Shown in pieces: positions 56,201 through 64,000 of a stretch of 64,000 nt of DNA. The stretch lies in assembly GCA_039817415.1 (NCBI GenBank), contig JBCBVV010000032.1:17092-81091 (forward strand), read 5' to 3'. The stretch comes from JALEFZ01 sp039817415. Its GTDB lineage: Bacteria > Bacteroidota > Bacteroidia > J057. The first letter of the stretch is position 1. Each line of letters begins with the position of its first letter. A program made the translations under genes and the position numbers. The notes below the pieces were generated by a model that was not told where the DNA came from, searched no databases, and was given only the letters and a program-made list of their open reading frames with translations.

Positions 56201-58715
56201 AGGTATGACTTGTTACATATCCTTCTGAGTTATAAGTATAGTATTCATCATTTCCGCTTGAAGGAAGTCGCCTGATTACATTACCATCTGTATCGTAGAA
56301 GTAAAATGTAGAGTAATTTAAGCCATCATTTTCCTGAAGGAGTTTATACTTATTAGTATGAAAAGTTTTAGTAATGCTTCCATTAGGGTGAGTAACGGTA
56401 GCTTCACGCATTATTCCCCAGTTGTAATTAATCGAAGTCCCAGTAGATAGTGCATCTATTTGGGAGTTTACCCTTCTTAAAGAATCATAAGTATTTACTA
56501 ATGCGAGGGCTCTAGGAGGGGTAATAGTTCGAATTTGACCTAAAGTATCATATCCAAATTGTGTTATGTAACCTCTTGGGCTGGTCACATGAGTAAGATC
56601 ACTATTGGAGTCATATCCAAAAGTAAGGGACCTATTAATGGGGTCTGTAAGAGAAGTGATACGCCCATTACCATCGTAAGAAAGATTTAGGGTCCTACCT
56701 CCTGGGGCAGTAATGGAAATTAGATTCTGTCCAGAATAGGATAAGGTTATCTCGTTACCATTTCGGTTTTTGATTTGTGTACACCTTCCAATGGAATCGA
56801 AGATATATTGGATGTCGTCGGGGGACCTCAGGGTGTAAGTACCATTTAAATTTCTTATTAAAGAATGGTAAATCTCCTTGTATCTAGGTTGTGACGTGTC
56901 GTCAGGGTAGGGTACAAATAAATGTTCATGTCCTTCTCCATAGTGAACTTTCCACTCAGTCTGTGATAGTGATAGATGAATGTCATATGAGTGAGACCAA
57001 CCTCGACCGAGATGCCGTTGATACTCAGTATTTCGAGAGTTATAAAAACGCCTCCAAACCAGATCCATTCCTCTTCCAGCTACTTTTAAATCCTGATATC
57101 CAACCACGAAAGCACCTGTGGCAAGATTTACAGGGTCTAAACCATGGGCTGTCATATATCGAGGATCTCTGGCTTGAGATTCAGGAATCTCTGTTAGTTG
57201 AGTAGTTTGATAAGAAGCTGTACCAAAATAGGTTTGACCAGCTATGACGTTTATAGTTTGACTGTTAGGGGTTCCCCAATTTGAAGAATTTTTGAAGCTA
57301 ATTGTATGTGGACCAGGCAAGATGTTGTTGAGAATACTTCCACTATTTTGCCAGGCACCTCCATCAAGTCTCCATTGTACTCCGTTGGATAAAGAAGCTT
57401 GGGGGTATAATGAGAAAGACACACTGCCTATTTGAGGCACAGCACTATAATTACCTGTTCTTGATATAGACTGATTAGGGTTTAGAGAGATTGAAATATT
57501 TGAAGGAGTAATCCAATTAGGCACAGTTGAAAATGAGATAGTGTAATTACCGGGTGTAACTCCTACTTCTGTATAACCACTATTACGCCATGGACCTGAA
57601 TTTAATCTCCATTGAGCACCAGCATTTCTAGCACCAGATGGATTAATCGTAACTGTTACATTTCCAGGTGATTGAGTATATGTACCACTGGAAGTAGAAG
57701 TATTATTATTAGAAACTGTTATAGACCGACTGGAGGGTGTGTTCCATCCTGAAATAGATTTAAATGAAATTGTATGGCCACCTGTAGAAACTCCTGTTTC
57801 CGTGTAACCACTGTTTCTCCAAGGACCACTATCTAACCTCCATTCAGCACCCGCATTCCGTGCAGCACTTGGAGAAATGGTTACTCTAACACTTCCTGTT
57901 CCTCCTATTGGAGTATAGGTAAGCGTCCTGGTAGTTGTAGAAGATTGATTAATTGAGATGTAAGAGGAAGAAGGTGCAGTAAATCCTAGTATTTGTTTTG
58001 GGACTAATTCATAGATCCCATAGCATAAATCATCTATCCTATCTCCTGAACTTTGCCAGCAATCATCATCTAAGTTCCACTCCGCACCAGCAGTAATGGC
58101 ACCTGGAGGATCAATATATACTCTTAATCTGCCTGCTGAAGTACCTGGGGCCGGTGAAATGTAAGCACTGCTTACCCAACCATAGGTTATAGCTTGACCT
58201 GAAGAGTTAGTCACATTATTGGGTACATAAATTCGATACCATCCACTAGATTGTCCTGCTATCGCTATATATGCACCATTACCAAGCTTGGCATTTACTC
58301 CGTTTATCTTCGCATGTGTTGATGTGCTTACTGATGGATCTGTCCTAATATTGAGACCATTCGGGGCATTTATAACTCGCCCATAACTTCCTGAACATGC
58401 TGGCTCTGTAAAACCATTGTCCTTGACCATATACCCTCTCCTAATATTGCCATTGGTTCCAGGAATATGAACCTCAAACCATTCGTATGCATTTGAAGGG
58501 TTATTAGGTTCACAGTGTAGATCTACTGAAACAAGACGACTGTTGTTTGGAAGAGCAGCGATAATATTTGAGGAGTTGATGTTTCGTGAGGACCTAATTT
58601 TAATGCCAGCAGAGTTGTTCACTTCAACTGGTATGATCTTTAAGGATTGGGAGTGGATATATTGGAATGAGCCTATTAAGCAGAAAAGGAAAATAGATTG
58701 AAGATAAGTTTTCAT
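53247..58715 (-). CDS. RHS/YD-repeat polymorphic toxin
   Basis: The 1822-residue protein has a signal peptide, two SH3b-like domains (about 25-190, 'GLNIRTDPSVSTS', 'GWYRIYVP'), four PEGA-like repeats of about 75 residues (about 195-500, each with 'AGAEWRLDSGPWRNSGYTE'-type cores), a DUF6531-like segment ('DPVNLATGAFVVGYQDL'), a long array of YD repeats (about 560-1560), and the RHS-associated core ('YMFMGKYGIQKEAEGLYFIRARWYD'-like region, 'NRFAYGLNNPLAYFDADG'). The variable C-terminus has a pretoxin helix region ('LDFCGLVPAYGEICDLTNAG') and a last about 110 residues with 'MDHILYRHS' and 'GWVKTAYP', which resemble EndoU/BECR-type RNases. How it is exported (no T9SS tail) is unclear. Confidence 0.85.
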   Translation of the reverse strand: MKTYLQSIFLFCLIGSFQYIHSQSLKIIPVEVNNSAGIKIRSSRNINSSNIIAALPNNSRLVSVDLHCEPNNPSNAYEWFEVHIPGTNGNIRRGYMVKDNGFTEPACSGSYGRVINAPNGLNIRTDPSVSTSTHAKINGVNAKLGNGAYIAIAGQSSGWYRIYVPNNVTNSSGQAITYGWVSSAYISPAPGTSAGRLRVYIDPPGAITAGAEWNLDDDCWQSSGDRIDDLCYGIYELVPKQILGFTAPSSSYISINQSSTTTRTLTYTPIGGTGSVRVTISPSAARNAGAEWRLDSGPWRNSGYTETGVSTGGHTISFKSISGWNTPSSRSITVSNNNTSTSSGTYTQSPGNVTVTINPSGARNAGAQWRLNSGPWRNSGYTEVGVTPGNYTISFSTVPNWITPSNISISLNPNQSISRTGNYSAVPQIGSVSFSLYPQASLSNGVQWRLDGGAWQNSGSILNNILPGPHTISFKNSSNWGTPNSQTINVIAGQTYFGTASYQTTQLTEIPESQARDPRYMTAHGLDPVNLATGAFVVGYQDLKVAGRGMDLVWRRFYNSRNTEYQRHLGRGWSHSYDIHLSLSQTEWKVHYGEGHEHLFVPYPDDTSQPRYKEIYHSLIRNLNGTYTLRSPDDIQYIFDSIGRCTQIKNRNGNEITLSYSGQNLISITAPGGRTLNLSYDGNGRITSLTDPINRSLTFGYDSNSDLTHVTSPRGYITQFGYDTLGQIRTITPPRALALVNTYDSLRRVNSQIDALSTGTSINYNWGIMREATVTHPNGSITKTFHTNKYKLLQENDGLNYSTFYFYDTDGNVIRRLPSSGNDEYYTYNSEGYVTSHTSPLNNVTKFDLNQDNDPIQIINAKNDTISFLYDSNGNLLRKILPNGASSRYYYTSDGLIRSAVDALGDSVTLVRNTFGDVTSVISSLGTTSLSYDDVGRILSITDHLNHTTSFTYDEYDNILTETNHYNHVRRFTYDVNGNLTSYKDKKGNVSRFEYDQKDRLTKFKDPKGIETSYFYDNMDNLTFQLDFQGNRIDYTYDNKNQLLSRTDDLGTTRFSYDRDGNITQVNEPGGRTTTYTYDKESRLIAVEDPSSNISSFDYDELGLLKSSKDPLLHETKYDYDVIGQLTKVILPNGDSSEYSYDLRGNLTSLIDPKGYQQQFRYDKHSRLLEYIAPSGSSRQFTYDAVGNPLSITEANGVSVSNTYDALYRLTQSTYSSGENYQFAYDANGNTTQMTNYLGSTLFNHDERDQIRYTLDPFGNLTRYKYDGLGNQTQIIYPSGDTVFYSYNSSNLLETVSNTQVGEIIYAYDSLGLVDSIVYPNGTIGIYKYDYNSRVSEIKWTDKQSTPFYHTKLAYDATGNLLSKEYLAAPLVPKVVNPQLLNYTYDQDNILTSNGLTTYSNDPSGNRLSENTLGTQNTFSFSGPHLLTSYNTPGNTVTSSYDPVGNRLAKESNGVSTNFALDQTNYLSQVLEEQDSLGSAKKVFVFGDGLICQKDSSGNLHYFHFDAQGNTIAISDSSASVVASYTYSPFGVVLEAQGLSDQPYQFMGKYGIQKEAEGLYFIRARWYDARNGRFLSKDPYPANISNPLTINRFAYGLNNPLAYFDADGLKEQAFYGPYYTGGSSAQWMQGTPRWLSITQTALDFCGLVPAYGEICDLTNAGIYLIQGDHLNAGLSASSAIPFIGWAGTAAKGARRVSNSSNATQLLSLTGGNKPKLLGRGVTASWGRTFQYRIGGRMTAMDHILYRHSYNTNFTRVSKFSEGTTQKMIKEYVYQAAKYGKEIPGGFEYNVGKVIGTGKYGQEASKISVFIRNGWVKTAYPVN

Positions 58716-58912
58716 GAATACAGGGTTAGATCCTATGTGATTGATTCAAAGGCTAATATTATTCATGTACTCCAAAGACTCTAGGCCAAAAAAAATATGA
58801 TAATCAAGACTTAATTTTCATTTTTCAATGACCATGTAGTAATTTTCTTCTGATTATCAGTGTAGTAAGCAGTAGGAAACCAAGTTGCTTATCTAAGCAA
58901 ATCAAAGAATCA

Positions 58913-60325
58913 ATGGAAAGTACCAAGCTGGTCGAGCTTTTGATATTCCTTGGCAAAAGAGGGCGAAGGAAAATTCAGGATTTTTATATCTCCCCTCTTC
59001 TTAAGGTAGGTAGTGTTGAGGCTAGACTGCTTCATTATCTCTGTAATGCCATTGATTTCTCTGCAAATTACACACTTAAGAGAAGCGAAATACAGGCACT
59101 ATTTTTTTCATCTAGTGAAAAACCCGAAGTTGCTTTACGGTATACTACAGCAAATGTATTGAAGGCTGTCAGGGTTTTTATCTATTCTCATGAGATCAAA
59201 GACTCATCAGATAATCTTTCGAAAGATATATTCCTCCATGTAGAACTATTTAAAAAAAGAGCAGAGAGAAACTTAAAGTCAATCGAACGTACCGTCAATA
59301 AGTTTTTTGCAAGTCAAGAAAGCCACGATGAAAATTACCATTATTGGCAATATAGATTTGAGCAGAATTTGTTGGCCATCGGAAAGAGTTCTAGGACACA
59401 GGATAGTAATTTACAACAAGCACTGTCATCATTGGAATATCATTTCATAGAAAACTATCTACGTTTGACGGTTGAAGGGATAAGTAGAAGGAAAATTTCA
59501 CAGATTGATCTGCCCGTTTCTATTTTTGATCCAATTGATAAGTGGATTACTAATCGAAATCATGAATTACCTATTGGTATAAGACTTTACTGGAACATAT
59601 ATAAAATGCTTACCGAAGCTAATGCTGAAGCTCATTATCAAGAGGTAAAAGAGATCCTGACAATTCAGGATACTATTTTTGTAAATGATTATAAGCGAGC
59701 TCCTTACGAGTATCTTATGAATCAGGCTATTGTATTTATCAATCAGGGGAAACGATATTATGCAGTTGAGTATCTCGACTATATTCAATATTTCATAGAG
59801 CAAAATTGGTTTAAGGAGGGTGATGTTGTTTCTCCAACTAAAATGTTAAACCTGATTGTATTAGGGCTTGAGGTAGGTAGAATCTCGTGGACCCAGGAAA
59901 TAACTAAAAAGTTTTTTGTTGCCCTTTCAGAAGATCAACTACAAGCTTTTGAGGGATTAAAAAATAGTCTTATTTGTTTCCATCAGCAGGAATATGACAA
60001 AGCCTTAAAGGCTCTGTCAATCGAGGAATTCAAAGATGTATATTTCAGAATAATTGTTGATAAAACACGGTTGAAAATATTCTATGAACTTGATGATTTC
60101 GAGGCACTTGAAACGTACACTGCAACCTTTAGAAAATTCATCAGAAGAAATTCGAAATTGAGCCAAGTTAAGAAGAAAAAAGTGCTGACCTTTATTTCAG
60201 CACTCCTAAAAATTTTCAAGTATAAGAGAACTAATAAGGTCAAGTTAAATGAAATATATCAATCTATTGTTTCTGACTATAATATGTTAGATCGAGATTG
60301 GCTTCTTCAAAAGTGTAGTGAGTAG
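58913..60325 (+). CDS. Helical-repeat protein of a Bacteroidota-specific family
   Basis: The 470-residue product has no signal peptide or membrane helix and is predicted helical, TPR-like ('YAVEYLDYIQYFIEQNW', 'QQEYDKALKALSIEEF'). Its N-terminus ('LVELLIFLGKRGRRKIQDFYISPLLK') resembles a paralogous family in Saprospiria-like bacteria that begin with a similar 'fx-SP' segment; this is from memory and not certain. It lies divergent to the RHS toxin. Function unknown. Confidence 0.55.
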   Translation: MESTKLVELLIFLGKRGRRKIQDFYISPLLKVGSVEARLLHYLCNAIDFSANYTLKRSEIQALFFSSSEKPEVALRYTTANVLKAVRVFIYSHEIKDSSDNLSKDIFLHVELFKKRAERNLKSIERTVNKFFASQESHDENYHYWQYRFEQNLLAIGKSSRTQDSNLQQALSSLEYHFIENYLRLTVEGISRRKISQIDLPVSIFDPIDKWITNRNHELPIGIRLYWNIYKMLTEANAEAHYQEVKEILTIQDTIFVNDYKRAPYEYLMNQAIVFINQGKRYYAVEYLDYIQYFIEQNWFKEGDVVSPTKMLNLIVLGLEVGRISWTQEITKKFFVALSEDQLQAFEGLKNSLICFHQQEYDKALKALSIEEFKDVYFRIIVDKTRLKIFYELDDFEALETYTATFRKFIRRNSKLSQVKKKKVLTFISALLKIFKYKRTNKVKLNEIYQSIVSDYNMLDRDWLLQKCSE

Positions 60326-60350
60326 GGATTCATTAATCCTTACCCACTAC
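60315..60350 (+). terminator. Hairpin terminator overlapping a stop codon
   Basis: GTAGTGAGTAGGGATT-CATT-AATCCTTACCCACTAC forms a 16-bp stem with two mismatches, includes the TAG stop of the preceding gene, and is followed by a T-rich tail (ATTCTTTTTC). Confidence 0.65.
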
Positions 60351-60361
60351 ATTCTTTTTCC

Positions 60362-60772
60362 CTAGTAAATGTACACTGATTCTTGATAACTCAAGCCAAG
60401 TTGAGTTTGAATAGTCAGTGTGTAGATTCCCGAAGGAATGGAGCTGGTTCCAATCTGGCAGGTTGCTGACTCACAATTAGTACTAATGATGAGCTGGGAG
60501 TTCTCATTCCACATCTCCAATGAAACAATTGGGTCTTCAGGGTTATCGTGTTGGACAAGCATGACTGATTCATCCATCACAATGGTTATCCCGCTTTTTG
60601 TTTCGGGCACCCCCATACTCAGAAGACTTATTAAACCTAATAGTATGGAGAGCTGGTAATAGCGAGAATGAAAGGATTTTACTACCTTCTTGGATACGAA
60701 ACCATCTACACCTCGTGTAGGGATTTCGAGCGTTGACTTCAACGCTGTTACTGTATGAAGTAAATTTTTCAT
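60362..60772 (-). CDS. Small exported protein ending in a T9SS-like domain
   Basis: The 136-residue product has a basic N-terminal stretch, one hydrophobic segment (about 40-57) and a C-terminal beta domain 'IVSLEMWNENSQLIIST' and 'SIPSGIYTLTIQTQLG', the pattern of T9SS-type C-terminal domains but with nothing in front of it. It could be a small sorting-domain protein or a remnant of a longer exported protein. Convergent with the helical-repeat gene. Confidence 0.45.
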   Translation of the reverse strand: MKNLLHTVTALKSTLEIPTRGVDGFVSKKVVKSFHSRYYQLSILLGLISLLSMGVPETKSGITIVMDESVMLVQHDNPEDPIVSLEMWNENSQLIISTNCESATCQIGTSSIPSGIYTLTIQTQLGLSYQESVYIY

Positions 60773-60829
60773 ACAGCGAATGAATCAGGCACATTTTCAC
60801 AAAATCAGAATGTGATTTGTGCTTTTCTG

Positions 60830-63800
60830 GTGTATCAACTATTCCACGTTTTGCCTGAATTACTAAAGTTATCCTTACCCATCATTCTTCAGGACCAACT
60901 TTTTGAAAAGGTTCTCAAGGAAGTATCTAGAGAAAAGTCTGTGAGTAACTTTGAGAAATGGCGGAAAAATAAAAAGAGGATTGATGTAGCTGCTTCTCAG
61001 AAAGTGTACGCTTTTTTTAAGGAGAATAAGGAGAAAATAGATAAAGTAGATTCTCAGGTGAGTTCTTACTTCAATATACAGAAGAGAATAGGGTCTTCTG
61101 TTATTGCTGGAGCTTTTGGACGTCAAGATAGTAAGCAGAATAATCGCGGCTGTACAATTGAAGTTGCTGATCTTCTATGTAAGTATATTTCTGATGATGT
61201 TCGCTACAACTTTGAGTTCTGGCTGAATGATCATAATCTAGGTACTGTAAGTAACTATCTTCTAACGAAGTTTCCAGACCAGGGAATAACAGATATCAGA
61301 GTATTATATAAGGCCAATATTACAGGAGGATCATCAAGGCAATTAAAAGAGAAAAATAAGAAAGATAGTATACTTCCTAAATATGGATTTCTTCCCTACA
61401 GTGATGAGTTTCAGAGAGTCTCAGAACTATATATTCGCTCCTTAGAAACTATTGAACTCCTTAATGCCTTTACGCATAAGAAAATCCTACTTGCAGATGT
61501 TTTTTATGAAAGGGAGTCATTTCAACCCATAATAGCTAGGCTTGATTTTAAGAAGTTAAAGCAAGAGCTGCGAAAACCATTTATTTTAATCGAAGGGGAA
61601 GCTGGACGAGGTAAGTCAAGCTTTTTATGGTTCATCTATAAAATGTTATGGCAAAGTAATAGTAGAACAGAGGTATATCCAATTTTCCTTAAAGCAACAG
61701 ATATTCATGGTCAGGGATTGATTCCAAATGTAAAGGAAAAGCTCATAAGCCTAAATAATGTTTACCTTGAAATAGGTGTACAGGTAGTTCTATGTATTGA
61801 TACACTTGATTTGATATTAACCTCTGATCAAGAAATAGGTGCGACAAAAGTATTATTTGATGAGCTTCAGGAAGCTGGAATCCTCATTATCGGAACTTCC
61901 CGTCCCCAAGAAGCTTTACACATAAGGAATATGTCTGTAGACACATTTTGTTGTCAGATGTCGAGCTACTCAGAAGTAGAGTTAAGGGAGGTGATACCCA
62001 AATATGTTGCGGCCTACTCTCAATCAAACATAGTACCTTCTGAATTAAATAACCTTGTTAACCAGGTATTGAATATAACTGTACATGAATTATCGTTTAA
62101 AGCGATATGCCAAAATCCCCTTACCCTGAGAATGGTTTTCTCAATTTATTTTCCCTTTACTATTCCTAAAATTATTAATACCAACAGGCTATACTCTGAT
62201 TATTGGGATCAAAGAGTCAAGGGGGATCTTAGAGTTGAGGAGAAAATATCATTGAATAAAAAAGATCTAGGAAACTCTTGTTTACTCATGGCATTAGCCC
62301 TGGTCGCTAGGGGAAAAACAGAATTAACTTTCAAAGAAGTTAAACAGATTTTTGAAGAGAAGAAATATCCTACCGAGGACATCCATGATTTAGTTAAGAG
62401 AGGTGTTCTTTACCAAACTTCTACCAGGGTAGGCTTTTTTCATCAAACATTTTTAGAATTTTCAGCAGCTAAAGCCTTATTAGTTCATGGTATAGATGGT
62501 GCTAATACCTTATTGAAAAAGATCAGGGAGAAAGAAAATAACCTTTTTTTACTACCGATTTTAGAACAGTTTATTTTGCAAGCTGAGTATAGTATTTATA
62601 GAGATAATATTAATCTTGAGGATATACTCCGATTCCTAATTGCTTCAGATTTCCATTCAACGAATCAGATTGGTGTCCAAGCATATGTTCTGCTAAATGA
62701 AGTTCTAGAAGGTTTAGAAGAAGAGATTGTTGAGAAAGTTTCCTCAAAATCCTTTTTACTTAGCACGATGGTTGAGTCCTCGGCAAGTGTTGCTTCTAAT
62801 AAAATTGTACCGCAGTTAAGTATTCTTCTGGAAATATGGCAAAGAATATTGTTTCAGGATAAGCATTTGGAGAACATAAGGTTCCGCTATTTCAATCTAT
62901 TATGGAGATTTTCAGGTTATAAACCAGAGGCAGTAATTAACTTTATAGATAAAGCAGGGCTTGTTTCATTTTTTGAAGACAAAACAGCTCAAGGAATAGG
63001 GAAAACAAGAATAGAGGCATATGGAAAAATCCTTGAAGAACTTATACTATTTGACCAAAAATGGTGTATTAATCATATTATCGACTTAGTGTACTCCTGT
63101 CCCAATGATATAAAATTTCATATTTCTCTTTACAAAACTGTATTTGATGCGCTAGATGGGGGAACTTCTGATACCTCTAATCTGGCAACTAATTTAAGCA
63201 CTAGGCTTTCCTATGTATACTCTTATGAGAATAATAAAAAAGAGATTTCCTATGAGCTTATTGAATCTTTTTCCCATATCTGGAAGCTTGAATGGGCATA
63301 TGGTAAAGATGAAATCATATTCCGGAATGTATCACAGAATTTAAGCTATGAAGATTCCTTTATCTTTCAAACTCAACTACGAGCCTTAGCCAATTTTGTA
63401 ATTAGTAAACCAACTTATTCCATTGATTTTTTCCTTCAGTCTTTCTTTCATCTTAACAACAGGCAAAAGAATTACTTTTCGAGAAATTTCTTTCTTCCCC
63501 TTTTTCTTCATGATGATAAGCTAGGCTTTAAGGGGTTCAGAGATATGATGATTTTCTGTGAAAAAATTCTTGGAAGTCCCCAAAAAAGGGCTGACTTTCA
63601 GTTTATTGTTTCAGTTCTCACTACAAGAGTCCATCACATTCCTGAAAATACCTTAAGGGCTTTATTTAGAAATGAGAAATTTCAGAATAAGGAATTATGG
63701 CTAGACGAAGAAGGGCTTGGAAAAATCATAGGTCCAGGTTTTTTTGCAGGATTAGAAGGTGCTCAGAAAGTCGGAAAAGGACTGTTGGTTCAAACAAAGC

Positions 63801-64000
63801 TGAGTCGGTCTGAAGGAAAATTAAAAAGAAGGATTGAAGGTTTTATCGGAAATGTAGGTCAAAAATATCCAGAAATTTCTTCAGAGCTTTTTAGTTTTTT
63901 AGACAAATCTAATTGTCAAGAGAAAATTCCAAATTTTATTGAAATGTTTGGAATGATTTCAAACGAGGAACTTCTCCAAAAGTGTATTGTATTGGGAAAG
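60830..64000 (+). CDS. NACHT/STAND-type NTPase, NLR-like (3' end outside window)
   Basis: A frame stays open from 60764 to the right edge (over 1050 codons). It has no ATG near its start; a GTG at 60830 is my best guess, with GTG at 60812 or TTG at 60851 as alternatives. From the GTG: an N-terminal helical region (1-230, 'QVSSYFNIQKRIGSSVIAGAF'), a P-loop 'LIEGEAGRGKSSFLW' near 254, Walker B 'VVLCIDTLDLIL' near 322, 'IIGTSRPQE' (sensor 1), 'NPLTLRMVF', a winged-helix end 'GFFHQTFLEFSAAKAL', then a long helical repeat region to the edge. This is the STAND/NACHT order of bacterial NLR-like antiphage proteins (Avs and bNACHT types). The effector domain, if any, may be N-terminal or beyond the window. 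Confidence 0.8.
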   Translation, partial: MYQLFHVLPELLKLSLPIILQDQLFEKVLKEVSREKSVSNFEKWRKNKKRIDVAASQKVYAFFKENKEKIDKVDSQVSSYFNIQKRIGSSVIAGAFGRQDSKQNNRGCTIEVADLLCKYISDDVRYNFEFWLNDHNLGTVSNYLLTKFPDQGITDIRVLYKANITGGSSRQLKEKNKKDSILPKYGFLPYSDEFQRVSELYIRSLETIELLNAFTHKKILLADVFYERESFQPIIARLDFKKLKQELRKPFILIEGEAGRGKSSFLWFIYKMLWQSNSRTEVYPIFLKATDIHGQGLIPNVKEKLISLNNVYLEIGVQVVLCIDTLDLILTSDQEIGATKVLFDELQEAGILIIGTSRPQEALHIRNMSVDTFCCQMSSYSEVELREVIPKYVAAYSQSNIVPSELNNLVNQVLNITVHELSFKAICQNPLTLRMVFSIYFPFTIPKIINTNRLYSDYWDQRVKGDLRVEEKISLNKKDLGNSCLLMALALVARGKTELTFKEVKQIFEEKKYPTEDIHDLVKRGVLYQTSTRVGFFHQTFLEFSAAKALLVHGIDGANTLLKKIREKENNLFLLPILEQFILQAEYSIYRDNINLEDILRFLIASDFHSTNQIGVQAYVLLNEVLEGLEEEIVEKVSSKSFLLSTMVESSASVASNKIVPQLSILLEIWQRILFQDKHLENIRFRYFNLLWRFSGYKPEAVINFIDKAGLVSFFEDKTAQGIGKTRIEAYGKILEELILFDQKWCINHIIDLVYSCPNDIKFHISLYKTVFDALDGGTSDTSNLATNLSTRLSYVYSYENNKKEISYELIESFSHIWKLEWAYGKDEIIFRNVSQNLSYEDSFIFQTQLRALANFVISKPTYSIDFFLQSFFHLNNRQKNYFSRNFFLPLFLHDDKLGFKGFRDMMIFCEKILGSPQKRADFQFIVSVLTTRVHHIPENTLRALFRNEKFQNKELWLDEEGLGKIIGPGFFAGLEGAQKVGKGLLVQTKLSRSEGKLKRRIEGFIGNVGQKYPEISSELFSFLDKSNCQEKIPNFIEMFGMISNEELLQKCIVLGK

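Noticed and set aside
60875..61126. 83-codon frame on the - strand
   Set aside because: It lies opposite the long STAND-type frame, which has clear family motifs, and has no similarity to a known protein.
37150..64000. Tn7-like transposon (as for AbaR islands in comM)
   Set aside because: No tnsA/B/C or tniQ-like gene and no recognisable terminal repeat was seen in the visible part; the integration enzyme may lie beyond the window.
1..64000. CRISPR array, rRNA or tRNA genes
   Set aside because: No regularly spaced direct repeats and no tRNA- or rRNA-like segment was recognised on reading; a dedicated scan could still find a tRNA.

Overview
The window looks like a chromosomal segment of a free-living, probably marine, member of the Bacteroidota, perhaps of the Saprospiria/Cytophagia side. 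The evidence is a SusC/SusD pair, several type IX secretion (T9SS) C-terminal sorting domains, a LytS/LytTR two-component pair, a Reg_prop/Y_Y_Y one-component regulator, and few Shine-Dalgarno sequences. No rRNA, tRNA or CRISPR array was recognised.

Region 1 (1-6485) is the distal part of a type II secretion/type IV pilus-like operon on the + strand: GspF C-terminus, a pseudopilin, a short prepilin peptidase, GspE, GspD, and two inner-membrane assembly proteins resembling GspL/PilN and GspM/PilO. It closes with a strong hairpin. Region 2 (7019-15340) holds two unrecognised genes, a LytTR response regulator with its kinase (- strand), an ABC ATPase with a very large permease fused to an M1-type metallopeptidase, and a DoxX-like membrane protein.

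Region 3 (15452-31986) is a polysaccharide utilisation locus, all on the + strand: regulator, two GH144-like glucanases (one T9SS-exported, one lipoprotein), a surface protein of five repeated modules, a GH3 beta-glucosidase, SusC and SusD. The GH144+GH3+SusCD combination points to beta-1,2-glucan as substrate. A perfect 12-bp hairpin separates it from a convergent BNR/VPS10-type exported protein (32067-35315).

Region 4 (about 37160 to beyond 64000) is a foreign island interrupting comM/yifB. Only the C-terminal ~160 codons of comM remain (36666 to ~37160); the rest is not in the window, so the island is longer than 26.8 kb or a rearrangement occurred. It carries a double-HTH regulator at the junction, a two-gene operon of a Cas4/RecB-like nuclease-SF1 helicase fusion and a C5 DNA methyltransferase (candidate restriction/defence system), a HerA/TraD-like ATPase with a nuclease-like tail, a mobilisation cluster (TraG/VirD4 coupling protein, MobC-like protein, a 174-residue relaxase) without conjugation-pore genes, an RHS/YD-repeat polymorphic toxin with a candidate immunity gene, and at the right edge an open reading frame of more than 1050 codons without an ATG start that encodes a NACHT/STAND-type NTPase with a helical-repeat tail. 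The island reads as a mobilisable element carrying defence and interbacterial-conflict cargo.
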